Of a stretch of 64,000 nucleotides of DNA, positions 1-8,719 are shown in pieces. This stretch comes from Rhodobacter flavimaris (GTDB lineage: Bacteria; Pseudomonadota; Alphaproteobacteria; Rhodobacterales; Rhodobacteraceae). Numbering within the stretch: the stretch's first letter is position 1; every line of letters starts with the position of its first letter. The notes beneath the pieces are model-generated. The model was given only the letters and a program-made list of their open reading frames with translations. It was not told the DNA's origin and did no database searches. The position numbers and the translations under genes were made by a program. The DNA is taken from the NCBI RefSeq assembly GCF_021378075.1, contig NZ_JAJUOS010000015.1, positions 1 to 64,000 on the forward strand, in the 5' to 3' direction.

Positions 1-124
1 CGATCTCGTCAAACGGGTTCATCGACATCTTCACATTCGCAAGATCGACACCGCTACCGTCCGCCTTCACGCGAACCTTCACGTTATAGTCGATCACCCG
101 CTTAACAGGCACCAATACCTTCAT
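1..124 (-). CDS. etfB: Electron transfer flavoprotein beta subunit, N-terminal part (runs off window)
   Basis: The minus strand from the ATG at 124 reads 41 residues that begin [20 protein letters not shown] and continue to a NPFDEI segment, the characteristic start of bacterial EtfB. EtfB pairs with EtfA to carry electrons from acyl-CoA dehydrogenases to ETF-ubiquinone oxidoreductase. The gene lies downstream of the Liv transporter and acyl-CoA synthetase on the same strand, which fits beta-oxidation-type metabolism of an imported acid. A GC-rich hairpin separates it from livM, so it may be transcribed separately. Only the N-terminus is visible. Confidence 0.88.
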   Translation of the reverse strand, partial: MKVLVPVKRVIDYNVKVRVKADGSGVDLANVKMSMNPFDEI

Positions 125-150
125 GGGAAAACTCCTGTGGGCAGAAGATG

Positions 151-172
151 CCGGGGCCCCGCAAGGCCCCGG
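151..172 (-). terminator. GC-rich hairpin after livM
   Basis: An 8-bp perfect stem, CCGGGGCC / GGCCCCGG, with a 6-nt loop lies between the livM stop and the etfB start. No T-run follows on the minus strand, so it may be a weak terminator or a 3'-end stabiliser for the liv transcript. Confidence 0.5.
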
Positions 173-178
173 ACAGGA

Positions 179-1102
179 TCAGAACGAACGGCGCAGGAAC
201 TCGCGCAACTCGCCGACGACACCACGGCGGAACGAGAGCACGCAGGTCACGAAGATCACGCCCAGCACCACCGGCACCCAGGCGGCCAGCGGCCCCGAGG
301 CAAGGTAGTTTTGCAGCGTCACGATGATACCCGCGCCCACGGCCGGACCGGCGATGGTGCCAAGGCCACCGAGCAGCGTCATCAGCACCACCTCGCCCGA
401 CATGTGCCAATGCGCATCGGTCAGCGAGGCCAGCTGGAACACGACCGTCTTGGTCGCACCGGCCAGACCCGCCAGCGTCGCCGACAGCACGAAGGCCAGA
501 AGCTTGTAACGCTCGATGTCATAGCCAAGCGAACGGGCGCGGTCTTCGTTGTCGCGGATGGCGCTGAGCACCTGGCCGAAGGGTGAATGCACTGCCCGCG
601 CGATCAGCAGGAAGCCGGCCAGACAGATCGCCAGCACGAAGTAATACATCGCGCGGTCGTTCGTCAGGTCAATCAAGCCAAGCGCGGTGCCGCGCGGCAC
701 GCCCTGAAGGCCGTTCTCACCGCCGGTGAAGGGCGAGGAGATGAAGACGAAGTAAGCCATCTGCGCCATGGCAAGGGTGATCATGGCGAAGTAGATGCCC
801 TGACGGCGGATCGCGAGCGTGCCGATCGCCAGCCCCAGAACCCCCGCCGAAAGCGCGCCGACGAGGATGCCGAGTTCAGTCGGCAGGCCCCAGACCTTGA
901 GCGCATGGCCCGAGATATAGGCCGCGCCGCCGAAGAAGGCCGCGTGACCGAAGCTGAGCAGCCCGCCATAGCCCAGGATCAGGTTGAAGGCCGAGGCGAA
1001 GAGCGCAAAGCACAGCAGCTTCATCAGGAAGACAGGGTAGATGACCAGCGGCGCTGCCAGCGCAAGTGCCAGAACGATGAGATAGCCGAGAAACTTGTTC
1101 AT
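179..1102 (-). CDS. livM: Branched-chain amino acid type ABC transporter permease (LivM family)
   Basis: This is a 307-residue polytopic inner-membrane protein of the LivM family, the second permease of HAAT-type importers. It has several hydrophobic segments, and the LivM-type stretch ERYKLLAFVLSATLAGLAGA lies at about residues 196-215. The ATG at 1102 is 13 bases after the livH stop, so the two permeases are co-transcribed. The family imports branched-chain amino acids, but many members take up aromatic or short acids, amides or urea. The acyl-CoA synthetase at the head of the operon makes a carboxylic acid substrate plausible here (inference). Confidence 0.9.
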   Translation of the reverse strand: MNKFLGYLIVLALALAAPLVIYPVFLMKLLCFALFASAFNLILGYGGLLSFGHAAFFGGAAYISGHALKVWGLPTELGILVGALSAGVLGLAIGTLAIRRQGIYFAMITLAMAQMAYFVFISSPFTGGENGLQGVPRGTALGLIDLTNDRAMYYFVLAICLAGFLLIARAVHSPFGQVLSAIRDNEDRARSLGYDIERYKLLAFVLSATLAGLAGATKTVVFQLASLTDAHWHMSGEVVLMTLLGGLGTIAGPAVGAGIIVTLQNYLASGPLAAWVPVVLGVIFVTCVLSFRRGVVGELREFLRRSF

Positions 1103-1115
1103 TGTCCGTCTCCTC

Positions 1116-2006
1116 TCAAGCCGGCTTGCCGAACAGCCCTGCCGGGCGCAGCACCAGAACGATAGCCATGACGACGAAGATCACGGTCGAGGACGCCTCG
1201 GGCCAGAACACCTTGGTCAGTCCTTCGATGATGCCCATGCTCAGACCGGTCACCACCGCGCCCATGATCGAGCCCATGCCGCCGATCACGACGACCGCGA
1301 AGACGACGATGATCAGGTTCGAGCCCATCAGCGGGTTGACCTGAGTGATCGGCGCGGCGAGCACACCGGCAAAGGCCGCCAGCGCGACGCCATAGCCATA
1401 GGCCAGCGTGGTCAGCAGCGGCACGTTCACGCCGAAGGCTTGCAGCAGGCGCGGGTTTTCAGTGCCGGCGCGCAGATAGGCGCCGATCTTGGTGCGCTCG
1501 AACAGATACCAGGTCGCCACGCAGACCGCGAGCGAGGCCACCACGACCCAGCCGCGATAGAAGGGCAGGAACATGAAGCCGAGGTTCACGCCGCCTTGCA
1601 GCGCTTCCGGCGTGGGATAGGGAATGCCCGAGGCGCCGAAAAGTTTGACGAAGGTCCCCTCGATCACCAGCGCGAGACCGAAGGTCAGCAGCAGGCCGTA
1701 GAGGTGGTCGATGCCCGACAGGCGGCGCAGCAGAACGCGCTCAAGCCCGACACCGATGGCACCAACGATGAGCGGCGCAAAGATCAGCGCGCCCCAGTAG
1801 CCGATGCCCAGGTATTGCGTCAGCCCCAGCGTGGCGAAAGCGCCCAGCATGTAAAGCGCGCCATGGGCGAAGTTGACGATATTGAGAAGGCCAAAGATGA
1901 CGGCCAGGCCGAGCGAAAGCACCGCGTAGAACGCGCCGTTGATGAGGCCCAGAAGCAATTGGCCGAAAAGCACTTGCGGGGGAAAGCCCAGCAGATCCGT
2001 CAGCAT
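1116..2006 (-). CDS. livH: Branched-chain amino acid type ABC transporter permease (LivH family)
   Basis: This 296-residue polytopic permease has the LivH hallmark GLLNIVNFAHGALYMLGAF near residue 40 and a C-terminal block with GGMGSIMGA at about residues 241-249. It forms the membrane channel with LivM. It lies downstream of the binding-protein gene on the same strand, separated from it by a strong stem-loop, so it is probably expressed at a lower level than the receptor. Confidence 0.92.
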   Translation of the reverse strand: MLTDLLGFPPQVLFGQLLLGLINGAFYAVLSLGLAVIFGLLNIVNFAHGALYMLGAFATLGLTQYLGIGYWGALIFAPLIVGAIGVGLERVLLRRLSGIDHLYGLLLTFGLALVIEGTFVKLFGASGIPYPTPEALQGGVNLGFMFLPFYRGWVVVASLAVCVATWYLFERTKIGAYLRAGTENPRLLQAFGVNVPLLTTLAYGYGVALAAFAGVLAAPITQVNPLMGSNLIIVVFAVVVIGGMGSIMGAVVTGLSMGIIEGLTKVFWPEASSTVIFVVMAIVLVLRPAGLFGKPA

Positions 2007-2038
2007 AGGTTATGTCCTTGTTTGCTTTGCCAGACGCT

Positions 2039-2067
2039 CCACCGGATGCCGCGAAGGCATCCGGTGG
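2039..2067 (-). terminator. 12-bp perfect stem-loop between receptor gene and livH
   Basis: CCACCGGATGCC and GGCATCCGGTGG form a perfect 12-bp stem with a GCGAA loop, 13 bases past the receptor stop codon. There is no U-tract. Such elements after periplasmic receptor genes are known to stabilise the upstream mRNA or to attenuate read-through, giving more receptor than permease. Assignment here is by position and structure only. Confidence 0.6.
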
Positions 2068-2079
2068 TCGCATCTCGCA

Positions 2080-3285
2080 TTACTTCGTGGGGCAGGTGCT
2101 TTCGGAAAGAGGGCCGAAAGCCTCTTCACCCGGAATAGTCCGCACGATTTTGAGGTAGTCCCAGGGCCCGGAGGAGTCGGCCGGAGATTTCACCTCTGCG
2201 AGATACATGTCGTGGACCATGCGGCCGTCGGTGCGCAGCACGCCACCATGGGCGAACATGTCCTCGACCGGCATTTCGCGCATCTTCGCGACGACGGTAT
2301 CGGTGTCATCCGAACCGGTGGCTTCGATGGCCTTCAGGTAGTGACGCACGGACGAGTAGGTACCCGCCTGGATACCCGTCGGCATCTTGCCGGTCTTCTC
2401 GAAGAAGCGCCTCGACCACTCGCGGGTCTCGTCGTTCATGTCCCAGTAGAAGCTCACGGTCATCTGCAGGCCCTGAGCGGTGTCGAGGCCAAGCGCGTGG
2501 ACGTCCGACAGGAAGACCAGCAGACCGGCGATCTTCTGGCCAGCTTCGACGATGCCGAATTCCTTGGCGGCCTTGATCGCGTTGATAGTGTCGCCACCCG
2601 CGTTGGCCAGGCCGATGACCTTCGCGCCCGAGGCCTGCGCCTGCAGCATGAAGGACGAGAAGTCGGACGCCGGGAACGGGTGCTTGACCGAACCAAGAAC
2701 CTTGCCGCCAGCGGCCTCGACCACTTTCGACACGTCGTTCTGAAGCGCCTCGCCAAAGGCGTAGTCGGCGGTCAGGAAGAACCAGCTGTCGCCGCCTTCG
2801 GCCACGACGGCCGAACCGGTGCCCACGCCCAGCGCGCGGGTGTTATAGGTCCAGTGCAGACCGGTCGGGATGCAAGCATCGTTGGTCAGCGGCGAGGAGG
2901 CCGCACCCGACACGAGCGCGATCTTGTTCTGCTGCTTGGCCACTTCGAAGACCGCCATGGCGACCGAGGTGGTCACGAGTTCGGCGAAGGCGTCAACCTG
3001 CTCGGTGTCGCCCCACTGGCGCGCCTTGTTGGCCGAGATGTCGGCCTTGTTCTGGTGGTCAGCCGAGACAAGCTCGATCGGCGCGCCGGCGACGGTGCCG
3101 CCGAATTCCTCGATCGCCATTTCGGCTGCGGTGATGGTGCCCGGGCCAGCCACGTCCGAATAGGTGCCCGACATGTCGGTCAGCAGGCCGATCTTGACGA
3201 CGCCATCGCTGATTTCGGCGCTCGCACCGCTGGCGAGCATCGCCAGAACCGAGGCGCTGGCCGCGAGTTTCTTGAACAGTTTCAT
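2080..3285 (-). CDS. ABC transporter substrate-binding protein, Liv/HAAT family
   Basis: This 401-residue periplasmic receptor carries a signal peptide (KKLAASASVLAMLASGASA then EISDG). The mature start GVVKIGLLTDMSGTYSDVAG is the usual opening of type I periplasmic binding proteins of the LivK group. It is longer than LivK itself (about 345 aa) and resembles the roughly 400-residue receptors found next to acyl-CoA synthetases. An AGGAGG-type site lies before the ATG. It is the third gene of the minus-strand operon and the strong hairpin behind it suggests high expression. The ligand cannot be read from sequence. Confidence 0.9.
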   Translation of the reverse strand: MKLFKKLAASASVLAMLASGASAEISDGVVKIGLLTDMSGTYSDVAGPGTITAAEMAIEEFGGTVAGAPIELVSADHQNKADISANKARQWGDTEQVDAFAELVTTSVAMAVFEVAKQQNKIALVSGAASSPLTNDACIPTGLHWTYNTRALGVGTGSAVVAEGGDSWFFLTADYAFGEALQNDVSKVVEAAGGKVLGSVKHPFPASDFSSFMLQAQASGAKVIGLANAGGDTINAIKAAKEFGIVEAGQKIAGLLVFLSDVHALGLDTAQGLQMTVSFYWDMNDETREWSRRFFEKTGKMPTGIQAGTYSSVRHYLKAIEATGSDDTDTVVAKMREMPVEDMFAHGGVLRTDGRMVHDMYLAEVKSPADSSGPWDYLKIVRTIPGEEAFGPLSESTCPTK

Positions 3286-3322
3286 TAAGTTCCTCCTCCT
3301 TGGAAAGATTCCGGCGTCCTCC

Positions 3323-4075
3323 TCAGACGCTCAGATATTGGTCGAAAATGTGCTGCTTGCTCTCCAGTTCGTCGGCCTTGATGGTCGCGACGATCTTGCC
3401 GTGATCCATCACGAAGTGACGGTCGGCGAGCGGGGCTGCGAAACGGAAGTTCTGCTCGACGAGAACGACGGTGTAGCCGCGCGTCTTCAGCTCGATCAGC
3501 ACCTCGGCCAGCTTGTCCACGATGACCGGGGCAAGGCCCTCGGTGATCTCGTCGAGCAGCAGGATATTGGCGCCGGTGCGCAGGATGCGTGCCATGGCCA
3601 GCATCTGCTGCTCGCCGCCCGAAAGACGGGTGCCCTGGCTGCGGCGGCGCTCGGCGAGGTTGGGGAACATCTCGTAGAGTTCCTCTACCGCCATGCCGCC
3701 ATCGGCCACGCGCGGCGGCAGCATCAGGTTTTCCTCGACCGACAGGCGCGAGAAGATGCCGCGCTCTTCGGGGCAGTAACCCACGCCCAAATGCGCGATG
3801 GAATGGGGCGTCGCGTGGATCACCTCTTCGCCCTTGAGCATGATCGAACCGGTGCGGTGGCCGATCAGCCCCATGATCGAACGCAGCGTGGTCGTGCGCC
3901 CCGAGCCGTTGCGGCCCAGAAGCGTGACCAGCTCGCCCTGATAGACCTTCATATCGATGCCGTGCAGCGCATGGCTTTCGCCGTAGAAGGCGTGCAGGTC
4001 CTGGATGCGCAGCTCCTCGATATGCTCCGAGACGTGCTGGCCGCCGATGTCGTGGTTTTCGATCACGTCGCTCAT
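3323..4075 (-). CDS. livF: ABC transporter ATP-binding protein (LivF family)
   Basis: This 250-residue cytoplasmic ATPase has an LSGGEQQMLAMARIL signature and a Walker B ending LLLDEITEGLAP, typical of LivF. Its start overlaps the livG stop by 4 bases. The Walker A motif reads GRNGSGRTT at residues 54-62, so the usual nucleotide-binding lysine is arginine (codon CGC). The rest of the protein looks intact, so this could be a natural variant, reduced activity, or reliance on LivG for hydrolysis. About 20 N-terminal residues before the ABC core are also unusual. Confidence 0.9.
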   Translation of the reverse strand: MSDVIENHDIGGQHVSEHIEELRIQDLHAFYGESHALHGIDMKVYQGELVTLLGRNGSGRTTTLRSIMGLIGHRTGSIMLKGEEVIHATPHSIAHLGVGYCPEERGIFSRLSVEENLMLPPRVADGGMAVEELYEMFPNLAERRRSQGTRLSGGEQQMLAMARILRTGANILLLDEITEGLAPVIVDKLAEVLIELKTRGYTVVLVEQNFRFAAPLADRHFVMDHGKIVATIKADELESKQHIFDQYLSV

Positions 4076-4830
4076 GCCGCTTTCCCCATATAGGCTTCCT
4101 TGACGCGCGGATCGGCCGAGACCTCGGCATAGGTGCCCTCGGTCAGGACGGCGCCGCGCTGCAGGACGGTGATCTGGTCGCAGAGCGTCGAAACGACGCC
4201 CAAGTTGTGCTCGACCATCAGGATCGTGCGGTTCTTCGAGACCTTGCGGATCAGCTGGGTGATCAGCTCGACATCCTCGCGGCCCATGCCCTGGGTCGGT
4301 TCGTCGAGCAGCATCATCTCGGGTTCAAGCGCGAGGGTCGTCGCGATCTCAAGCGCGCGCTTGCGGCCATAGGGCAGATCGCCCACCATCGCCTCGCAGA
4401 AGCGCTCGAGCCCCACCATGCCCAGCAATTCGTCGGCACGGTCATTGAGCTTGTGCAGCGTCTTTTCCGAACGCCAGAAGTGGAACGAGGTGCCCAGCTT
4501 GCGCTGCAGCGCCACGCGGACGTTCTCGCGCGCGGTCATGTGCGGGAAAACGGCCGAGATCTGGAACGAACGCACCACACCCATGCGCGAGATTTCGGCG
4601 GGCTTGGCATTGGTGATGTCGCGCCCGTTGAACGCGATCGAGCCGCGCGTCGGGATCAGGAACTTGGTCAGCAGGTTGAAGACCGTGGTCTTGCCCGCAC
4701 CATTTGGCCCGATCAGAGCGTGGATCGTGTGGCGGCGGATCCGCAGATCGACCTCGCTCACGGCGGTGAAGCCCTTGAACTCCTTGGTCAGTCCCCGGGT
4801 TTCCAGAATGAAATCGTCGGATTTGCTCAT
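4072..4830 (-). CDS. livG: ABC transporter ATP-binding protein (LivG family)
   Basis: The chosen start, ATGAGCAAATCCGACG at 4830, gives a 252-residue protein beginning MSKSDDFILETRGLTKEFKG; the frame is open upstream to 4878 but that extension is not family-like. It has a normal Walker A (GPNGAGKTT), the LivG insertion region, and a Walker B ending MLLDEPTQGM. The signature segment is less regular (DLPYGRKRALEIATTLAL), as is common in LivG. It pairs with LivF on the LivHM permease and overlaps livF by 4 bases. Confidence 0.9.
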   Translation of the reverse strand: MSKSDDFILETRGLTKEFKGFTAVSEVDLRIRRHTIHALIGPNGAGKTTVFNLLTKFLIPTRGSIAFNGRDITNAKPAEISRMGVVRSFQISAVFPHMTARENVRVALQRKLGTSFHFWRSEKTLHKLNDRADELLGMVGLERFCEAMVGDLPYGRKRALEIATTLALEPEMMLLDEPTQGMGREDVELITQLIRKVSKNRTILMVEHNLGVVSTLCDQITVLQRGAVLTEGTYAEVSADPRVKEAYMGKAA

Positions 4831-4897
4831 GACACTCGCTTTGCAGAAAGAGGGCGGCGTGCAGGACCAGGCCCGCAACGCCTCCAGTTCAGGGGGG

Positions 4898-6538
4898 TCA
4901 TTTCGACGTGTTCAGTGCCTTTGCCTGCTCGCGCAGGACGAACTTCTGAACCTTGCCGGTCGAGGTTTTCGGGAGAGACCCGTAAACGATCGTCTTGGGC
5001 ACCTTGAAATGCGCCATGTTCTGGCGGCAGAAGGCGATCAGCTCGGCCTCGGGCAGCTCTTGCCCGGTTTTCAGCTCGACGAAGGCGCAAGGCGTCTCGC
5101 CCCATTTCGGATCGGGTCGGGCGACAACGGCCGCCTCCATCACCGCGGGGTGCTTGTACAGCACGTCCTCGACCTCGACCGACGAGATATTCTCGCCACC
5201 CGAGATGATGATGTCCTTCGAGCGATCCTTGAGTTCGACATAGCCATCGGGATGCATCACGCCGAGGTCGCCCGAGGCGAACCAGCCGCCGTTGAACGAC
5301 TCGTCCGTGGCCGAGGGGTTCTTGAGGTAACCCTTCATCACGTTGTTGCCGCGCATGAATATCTCGCCCATCGTCACGCCGTCCGAGGGAACCGGCTCGA
5401 GCGTGGTCGGATCGGCGACCATCAGCCCCGAGAGCGCCACGTTCTTGACGCCCTGGCGGGCCTTGAGGCGCGCACGCTCTTCGGGCTTGCGCTCATCCCA
5501 GTGGCCTTTCCAGGCGCAGACGACCGAGGGGCCGTAGGTTTCGGTCAGACCGTAGACGTGGGTGACCTCAACGCCCATGGCTTCCATCTTCTCGATCACG
5601 GCGGCCGGCGGCGAGGCCCCGGCGGTCATCACCTTGACCTTGTGCGAGAAGTCCTTCAGTTCGTCGGGCGCGTTCGCCAGCATGTTCAGAACGATCGGCG
5701 CGCCACAGAAATGGGTGACCTTCTCGGTGCGGATCGCCTCGTAGATCGGCTCGACGCGGACCGAGCGCAGACAGACGCAGACACCGGCATTGGCCGCGAT
5801 GGTCCAGGGGAAGCACCAGCCGTTGCAATGGAACATCGGCAGCGTCCAGAGGTAGCGCGAATGATGCGGCATCCCCCAGGTCATGATGTTCGACATCGCA
5901 TTCAGCGCGGCGCCGCGGTGGTGATAGACGACACCCTTGGGGTTGCCGGTGGTGCCCGAGGTGTAATTCAGGCTGATCGCATCCCATTCGCTGGCGGGCG
6001 GGTCGTAACGGAAATCCGGGTCGCCCTCGGCCAGCAGCTCGTCATAGGTGACCGAACCGATGCGGTGACCACCCTCATAGGTGGCATCCTCGATGTCGAT
6101 CACCAGCATGTCGCGGCGGCCGCTGATCTTGATCGCACGCTCGACAACATCGCTGAATTCGGGATCGACCATCACTGCCTTTGCCTCGGCATGGGCGAGG
6201 ATGAAGGCAATCGCCTCTGCATCCAGACGGGTGTTGACGGTGTTCAGCACAGCGCCAACCATCGGCACGGCGAAATGCGCTTCGAACATCTCGGGGATGT
6301 TGGCGGCGATGACCGAAACGGTGTCATCTTTGCCGATGCCGCGCTTGGCCAGTGCGCTGGCGACGCGGCACATGCGCTCGTAGGTCTCGCCCCAGGTGCG
6401 GCGCAGATCGCCGTAAACGACGGCGGTCATCTCGGGATAGACCGAGGCGGTGCGCTCTGCAAAAGACAGGGGCGTCAGCGCGGCATAATTTGCCGCATTC
6501 GCATCCAGTCCACTTTCGTAGATGCTGTGCTTGTTCAT
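4898..6538 (-). CDS. AMP-forming acyl-CoA synthetase (DmdB-like / medium-chain type)
   Basis: This 546-residue ANL-superfamily enzyme has the P-loop YTSGTTGNPKG at residues 192-202, the adenylate motif YGLTETYGP, the hinge region (DRSKDIIISGGENIS), and the C-terminal catalytic lysine in KTSTGKVQK (K529). It activates a carboxylic acid to its CoA thioester in the cytoplasm. The frame is open well upstream, but the product begins at MNKHSIYE at 6538, where homology starts. It heads the operon with the Liv-type importer, so transported acid and activated acid are probably the same compound. Its sequence type recalls methylmercaptopropionate- and medium-chain-CoA ligases; the exact substrate is not determined. 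Confidence 0.9.
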   Translation of the reverse strand: MNKHSIYESGLDANAANYAALTPLSFAERTASVYPEMTAVVYGDLRRTWGETYERMCRVASALAKRGIGKDDTVSVIAANIPEMFEAHFAVPMVGAVLNTVNTRLDAEAIAFILAHAEAKAVMVDPEFSDVVERAIKISGRRDMLVIDIEDATYEGGHRIGSVTYDELLAEGDPDFRYDPPASEWDAISLNYTSGTTGNPKGVVYHHRGAALNAMSNIMTWGMPHHSRYLWTLPMFHCNGWCFPWTIAANAGVCVCLRSVRVEPIYEAIRTEKVTHFCGAPIVLNMLANAPDELKDFSHKVKVMTAGASPPAAVIEKMEAMGVEVTHVYGLTETYGPSVVCAWKGHWDERKPEERARLKARQGVKNVALSGLMVADPTTLEPVPSDGVTMGEIFMRGNNVMKGYLKNPSATDESFNGGWFASGDLGVMHPDGYVELKDRSKDIIISGGENISSVEVEDVLYKHPAVMEAAVVARPDPKWGETPCAFVELKTGQELPEAELIAFCRQNMAHFKVPKTIVYGSLPKTSTGKVQKFVLREQAKALNTSK

Positions 6539-6604
6539 GATGTAAGTCCCTCCGCTCGACCCGAAACCCCTCCTGCTCCGAGTCAACGCGAAAAACTTAC
6601 ACAC

Positions 6605-6617
6605 GGGCATATTGCCC
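6605..6617. promoter_or_regulatory. Palindrome in the divergent acyl-CoA synthetase / kinase promoter region
   Basis: GGGCA-TAT-TGCCC is a perfect 5+3+5 dyad in the 186-bp gap between the minus-strand operon and the sensor kinase gene. It lies about 67 bp upstream of the synthetase start. It could be an operator; the neighbouring response regulator is an obvious but untested candidate to bind here. Confidence 0.3.
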
Positions 6618-6724
6618 AATTTTCCACGAAATGTATCCAATTGTGACATGCCGGGAATTTGGCTTGGGAAACCCGGCGCGCTGACGCATCGTAGGGTGTG
6701 CCAAGCCAACGCCCAACGGACCCA

Positions 6725-8719
6725 ATGATGCGAGACGCGCCAAATGATCTCGGCCTTTCCGGCCTCGTCCTGGAAGGGCTTGGCAAGCTGGACCAGGGGA
6801 TCACCATCTTCGATCAGCACCTGCGCATGATCGCCTGGAACGACCAGTTCCTGGAAATGTGCGACTACCCCGCCCATCTGGCCTTCCAGGGAGCGGATTT
6901 CGCCAGCTTCATCCATTACAACGCGGCGCGCGGCGAATACGGCCCCGGCGACCCCGATGCGCTGGTGGCCGAGCGCGTCGAGAAAGCCCGCCGATTCGAG
7001 CGCCACCAGTTCGAGCGCGCACGCCCGAACGGCCGCGTGCTTGAGGTCACCGGCACGCCCCTGCCCGGCGGCGGTTTCGTGACGATCTACACCGATGTCA
7101 CCGAGAGCCGAAACCAGAAGGCTCGGCTTGAGCAACTTGTCGAGGAACGCACCCATGCTCTGCAACTCAGCGAGGCGCGGCTGAAGCTGATCGCCGACGA
7201 GGTGCCAGCGGGCATTGCCCATATCGACCGCGACATGAAGGTGCTGTACGCCAACCGCCGCTTTGCCGGGGCCTATGGGCGCACGCCCGAAGAGGTGATC
7301 GGTCTCAATGCATCTGACATCCTGCATCCGCGCACGCTGAGCGAGTCGGCGCGGTTTTTCGAACAGTCACGGCGCGGCGCGGTGGTGGATTTCGAAATGC
7401 GCATCGAGCTGCCCGACGGCCGTTTCAAGGATATCCGCACCCTGTTGCGCCCCGAGACCCCGTCGTCGGGTGAAGTGATCGGCTTCTACCTGCTCTCGAT
7501 CGACGTGACGCGCCGCAAGGCCACCATGTCGGCGCTCATGGGCTCGCAGAAGATGGATGCGCTTGGGCGTATGGCCAGCGGTATCTCGCATGATTTCAAC
7601 AACCTGCTGACGATCATCCTGGGTAACCTCGTGCCGCTGGCCGAGGAGCTGGGCGATGGAGAGCTGGTCTCGGATTACCTCGCCCCGGCGATCTCGGCGG
7701 CGCGGCGCGGCTCGGCGCTGACGCAACGCTTGCTGACCCTGGCGCGGCGCGAACAATTCGCCCCCGAGCCCACCGATATCGTCGGCGCCGTAGAAGAGAT
7801 CCACACGCTGCTGCGCTCATCCCTGCCGCGCAGCCTTGAGATCGTGCAGAACTACCGCGCCGATGTGCCCTCGGCCCTGGTCGATCGAGCGCAGCTTGAG
7901 ATGGCGCTGCTGAACCTTGCGATCAATGCCAAGGATGCGACCGGCGGCGTCGGTCGGATTGCAATCGACGTGGCGCCTTACGACCTGCCGCCCGAAGAGG
8001 CCGAACTGCTGCACCTTCCCGTGGGTCATTACGTGCGCATCCGGTTCTCGGATGACGGCTGCGGCATGACGGCCGAACAGACCGAGCGGGTCTTCGAGCC
8101 CTTCTACACCTCGAAAGCGGCAGGTGCGGGATCGGGCCTTGGGCTGTCGATGGTCTATGGTTTCGTCACCCAGTCGAATGGCGCGATCTCGGTGGACAGC
8201 GCGCCGGGGCAAGGTGCACGCTTCACCATCCTGCTGCCGGGGGTTGAACTGCGCGCGCCCTCCGAACCCGCCCCCGCCGCTGAAGACAGCCCAGATGCGG
8301 GTGCCCCCGAGTTGCTACTTCTGGTCGAGGATGACATGCAGGTGCGGCGCACCATACGCCGCCAGATCGCGGCGCTTGGCTATCCGCTGATCGAGGCCGA
8401 AACCGGGGACGAGGCATTGAACCTGCTGGACCACATCGACGAGGTCGGCATCGTGCTGACCGACATCGACATGCCGGGCAAAACCGACGGTCTTGCTCTG
8501 GCCCGGCATCTGGCCGCCGCCCGCCCCGAGATCGCCGTTCTCCTGATGAGCGGTCAGGCCAGCCTGACCCAGCCCGATGACGGCGAGCTGACCGATATTC
8601 CCGCCTTGCGCAAACCCTTTACTGACGCGCAGCTGACCGCCGCGCTTGCCAGGGCGCGCCAACGCGCGCGCCGCGATATTTCCCGTGGAATGTCCATTGC
8701 AGAGAGATCGGGCAAATGA
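6725..8719 (+). CDS. Hybrid sensor histidine kinase (PAS-PAS-HisKA-HATPase-receiver)
   Basis: This is a soluble hybrid kinase of about 664 residues. Two PAS-type domains come first (an N-terminal PAS_7-like segment with LDQGITIFDQHLRMIAWND, then one with AGIAHIDRDMKVLYAN). They are followed by the H-box GISHDFNNLL (H289), N-box NLAINAKDA, G-boxes DDGCGM and GSGLGLSM, and a C-terminal receiver with LTDIDMPG. No membrane segment is visible, so it senses a cytoplasmic signal. The start is uncertain: GTG 6698, ATG 6725 and ATG 6728 are in frame and none has a strong ribosome site. Its stop overlaps the response regulator start by 4 bases. Confidence 0.9.
   Translation: MMRDAPNDLGLSGLVLEGLGKLDQGITIFDQHLRMIAWNDQFLEMCDYPAHLAFQGADFASFIHYNAARGEYGPGDPDALVAERVEKARRFERHQFERARPNGRVLEVTGTPLPGGGFVTIYTDVTESRNQKARLEQLVEERTHALQLSEARLKLIADEVPAGIAHIDRDMKVLYANRRFAGAYGRTPEEVIGLNASDILHPRTLSESARFFEQSRRGAVVDFEMRIELPDGRFKDIRTLLRPETPSSGEVIGFYLLSIDVTRRKATMSALMGSQKMDALGRMASGISHDFNNLLTIILGNLVPLAEELGDGELVSDYLAPAISAARRGSALTQRLLTLARREQFAPEPTDIVGAVEEIHTLLRSSLPRSLEIVQNYRADVPSALVDRAQLEMALLNLAINAKDATGGVGRIAIDVAPYDLPPEEAELLHLPVGHYVRIRFSDDGCGMTAEQTERVFEPFYTSKAAGAGSGLGLSMVYGFVTQSNGAISVDSAPGQGARFTILLPGVELRAPSEPAPAAEDSPDAGAPELLLLVEDDMQVRRTIRRQIAALGYPLIEAETGDEALNLLDHIDEVGIVLTDIDMPGKTDGLALARHLAAARPEIAVLLMSGQASLTQPDDGELTDIPALRKPFTDAQLTAALARARQRARRDISRGMSIAERSGK

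Noticed and set aside
1095-2138. Long plus-strand open frame across livM/livH
   Set aside because: It is antisense to two clear permease genes and has the His/Arg/Gln-rich composition of a shadow frame in high-GC DNA.
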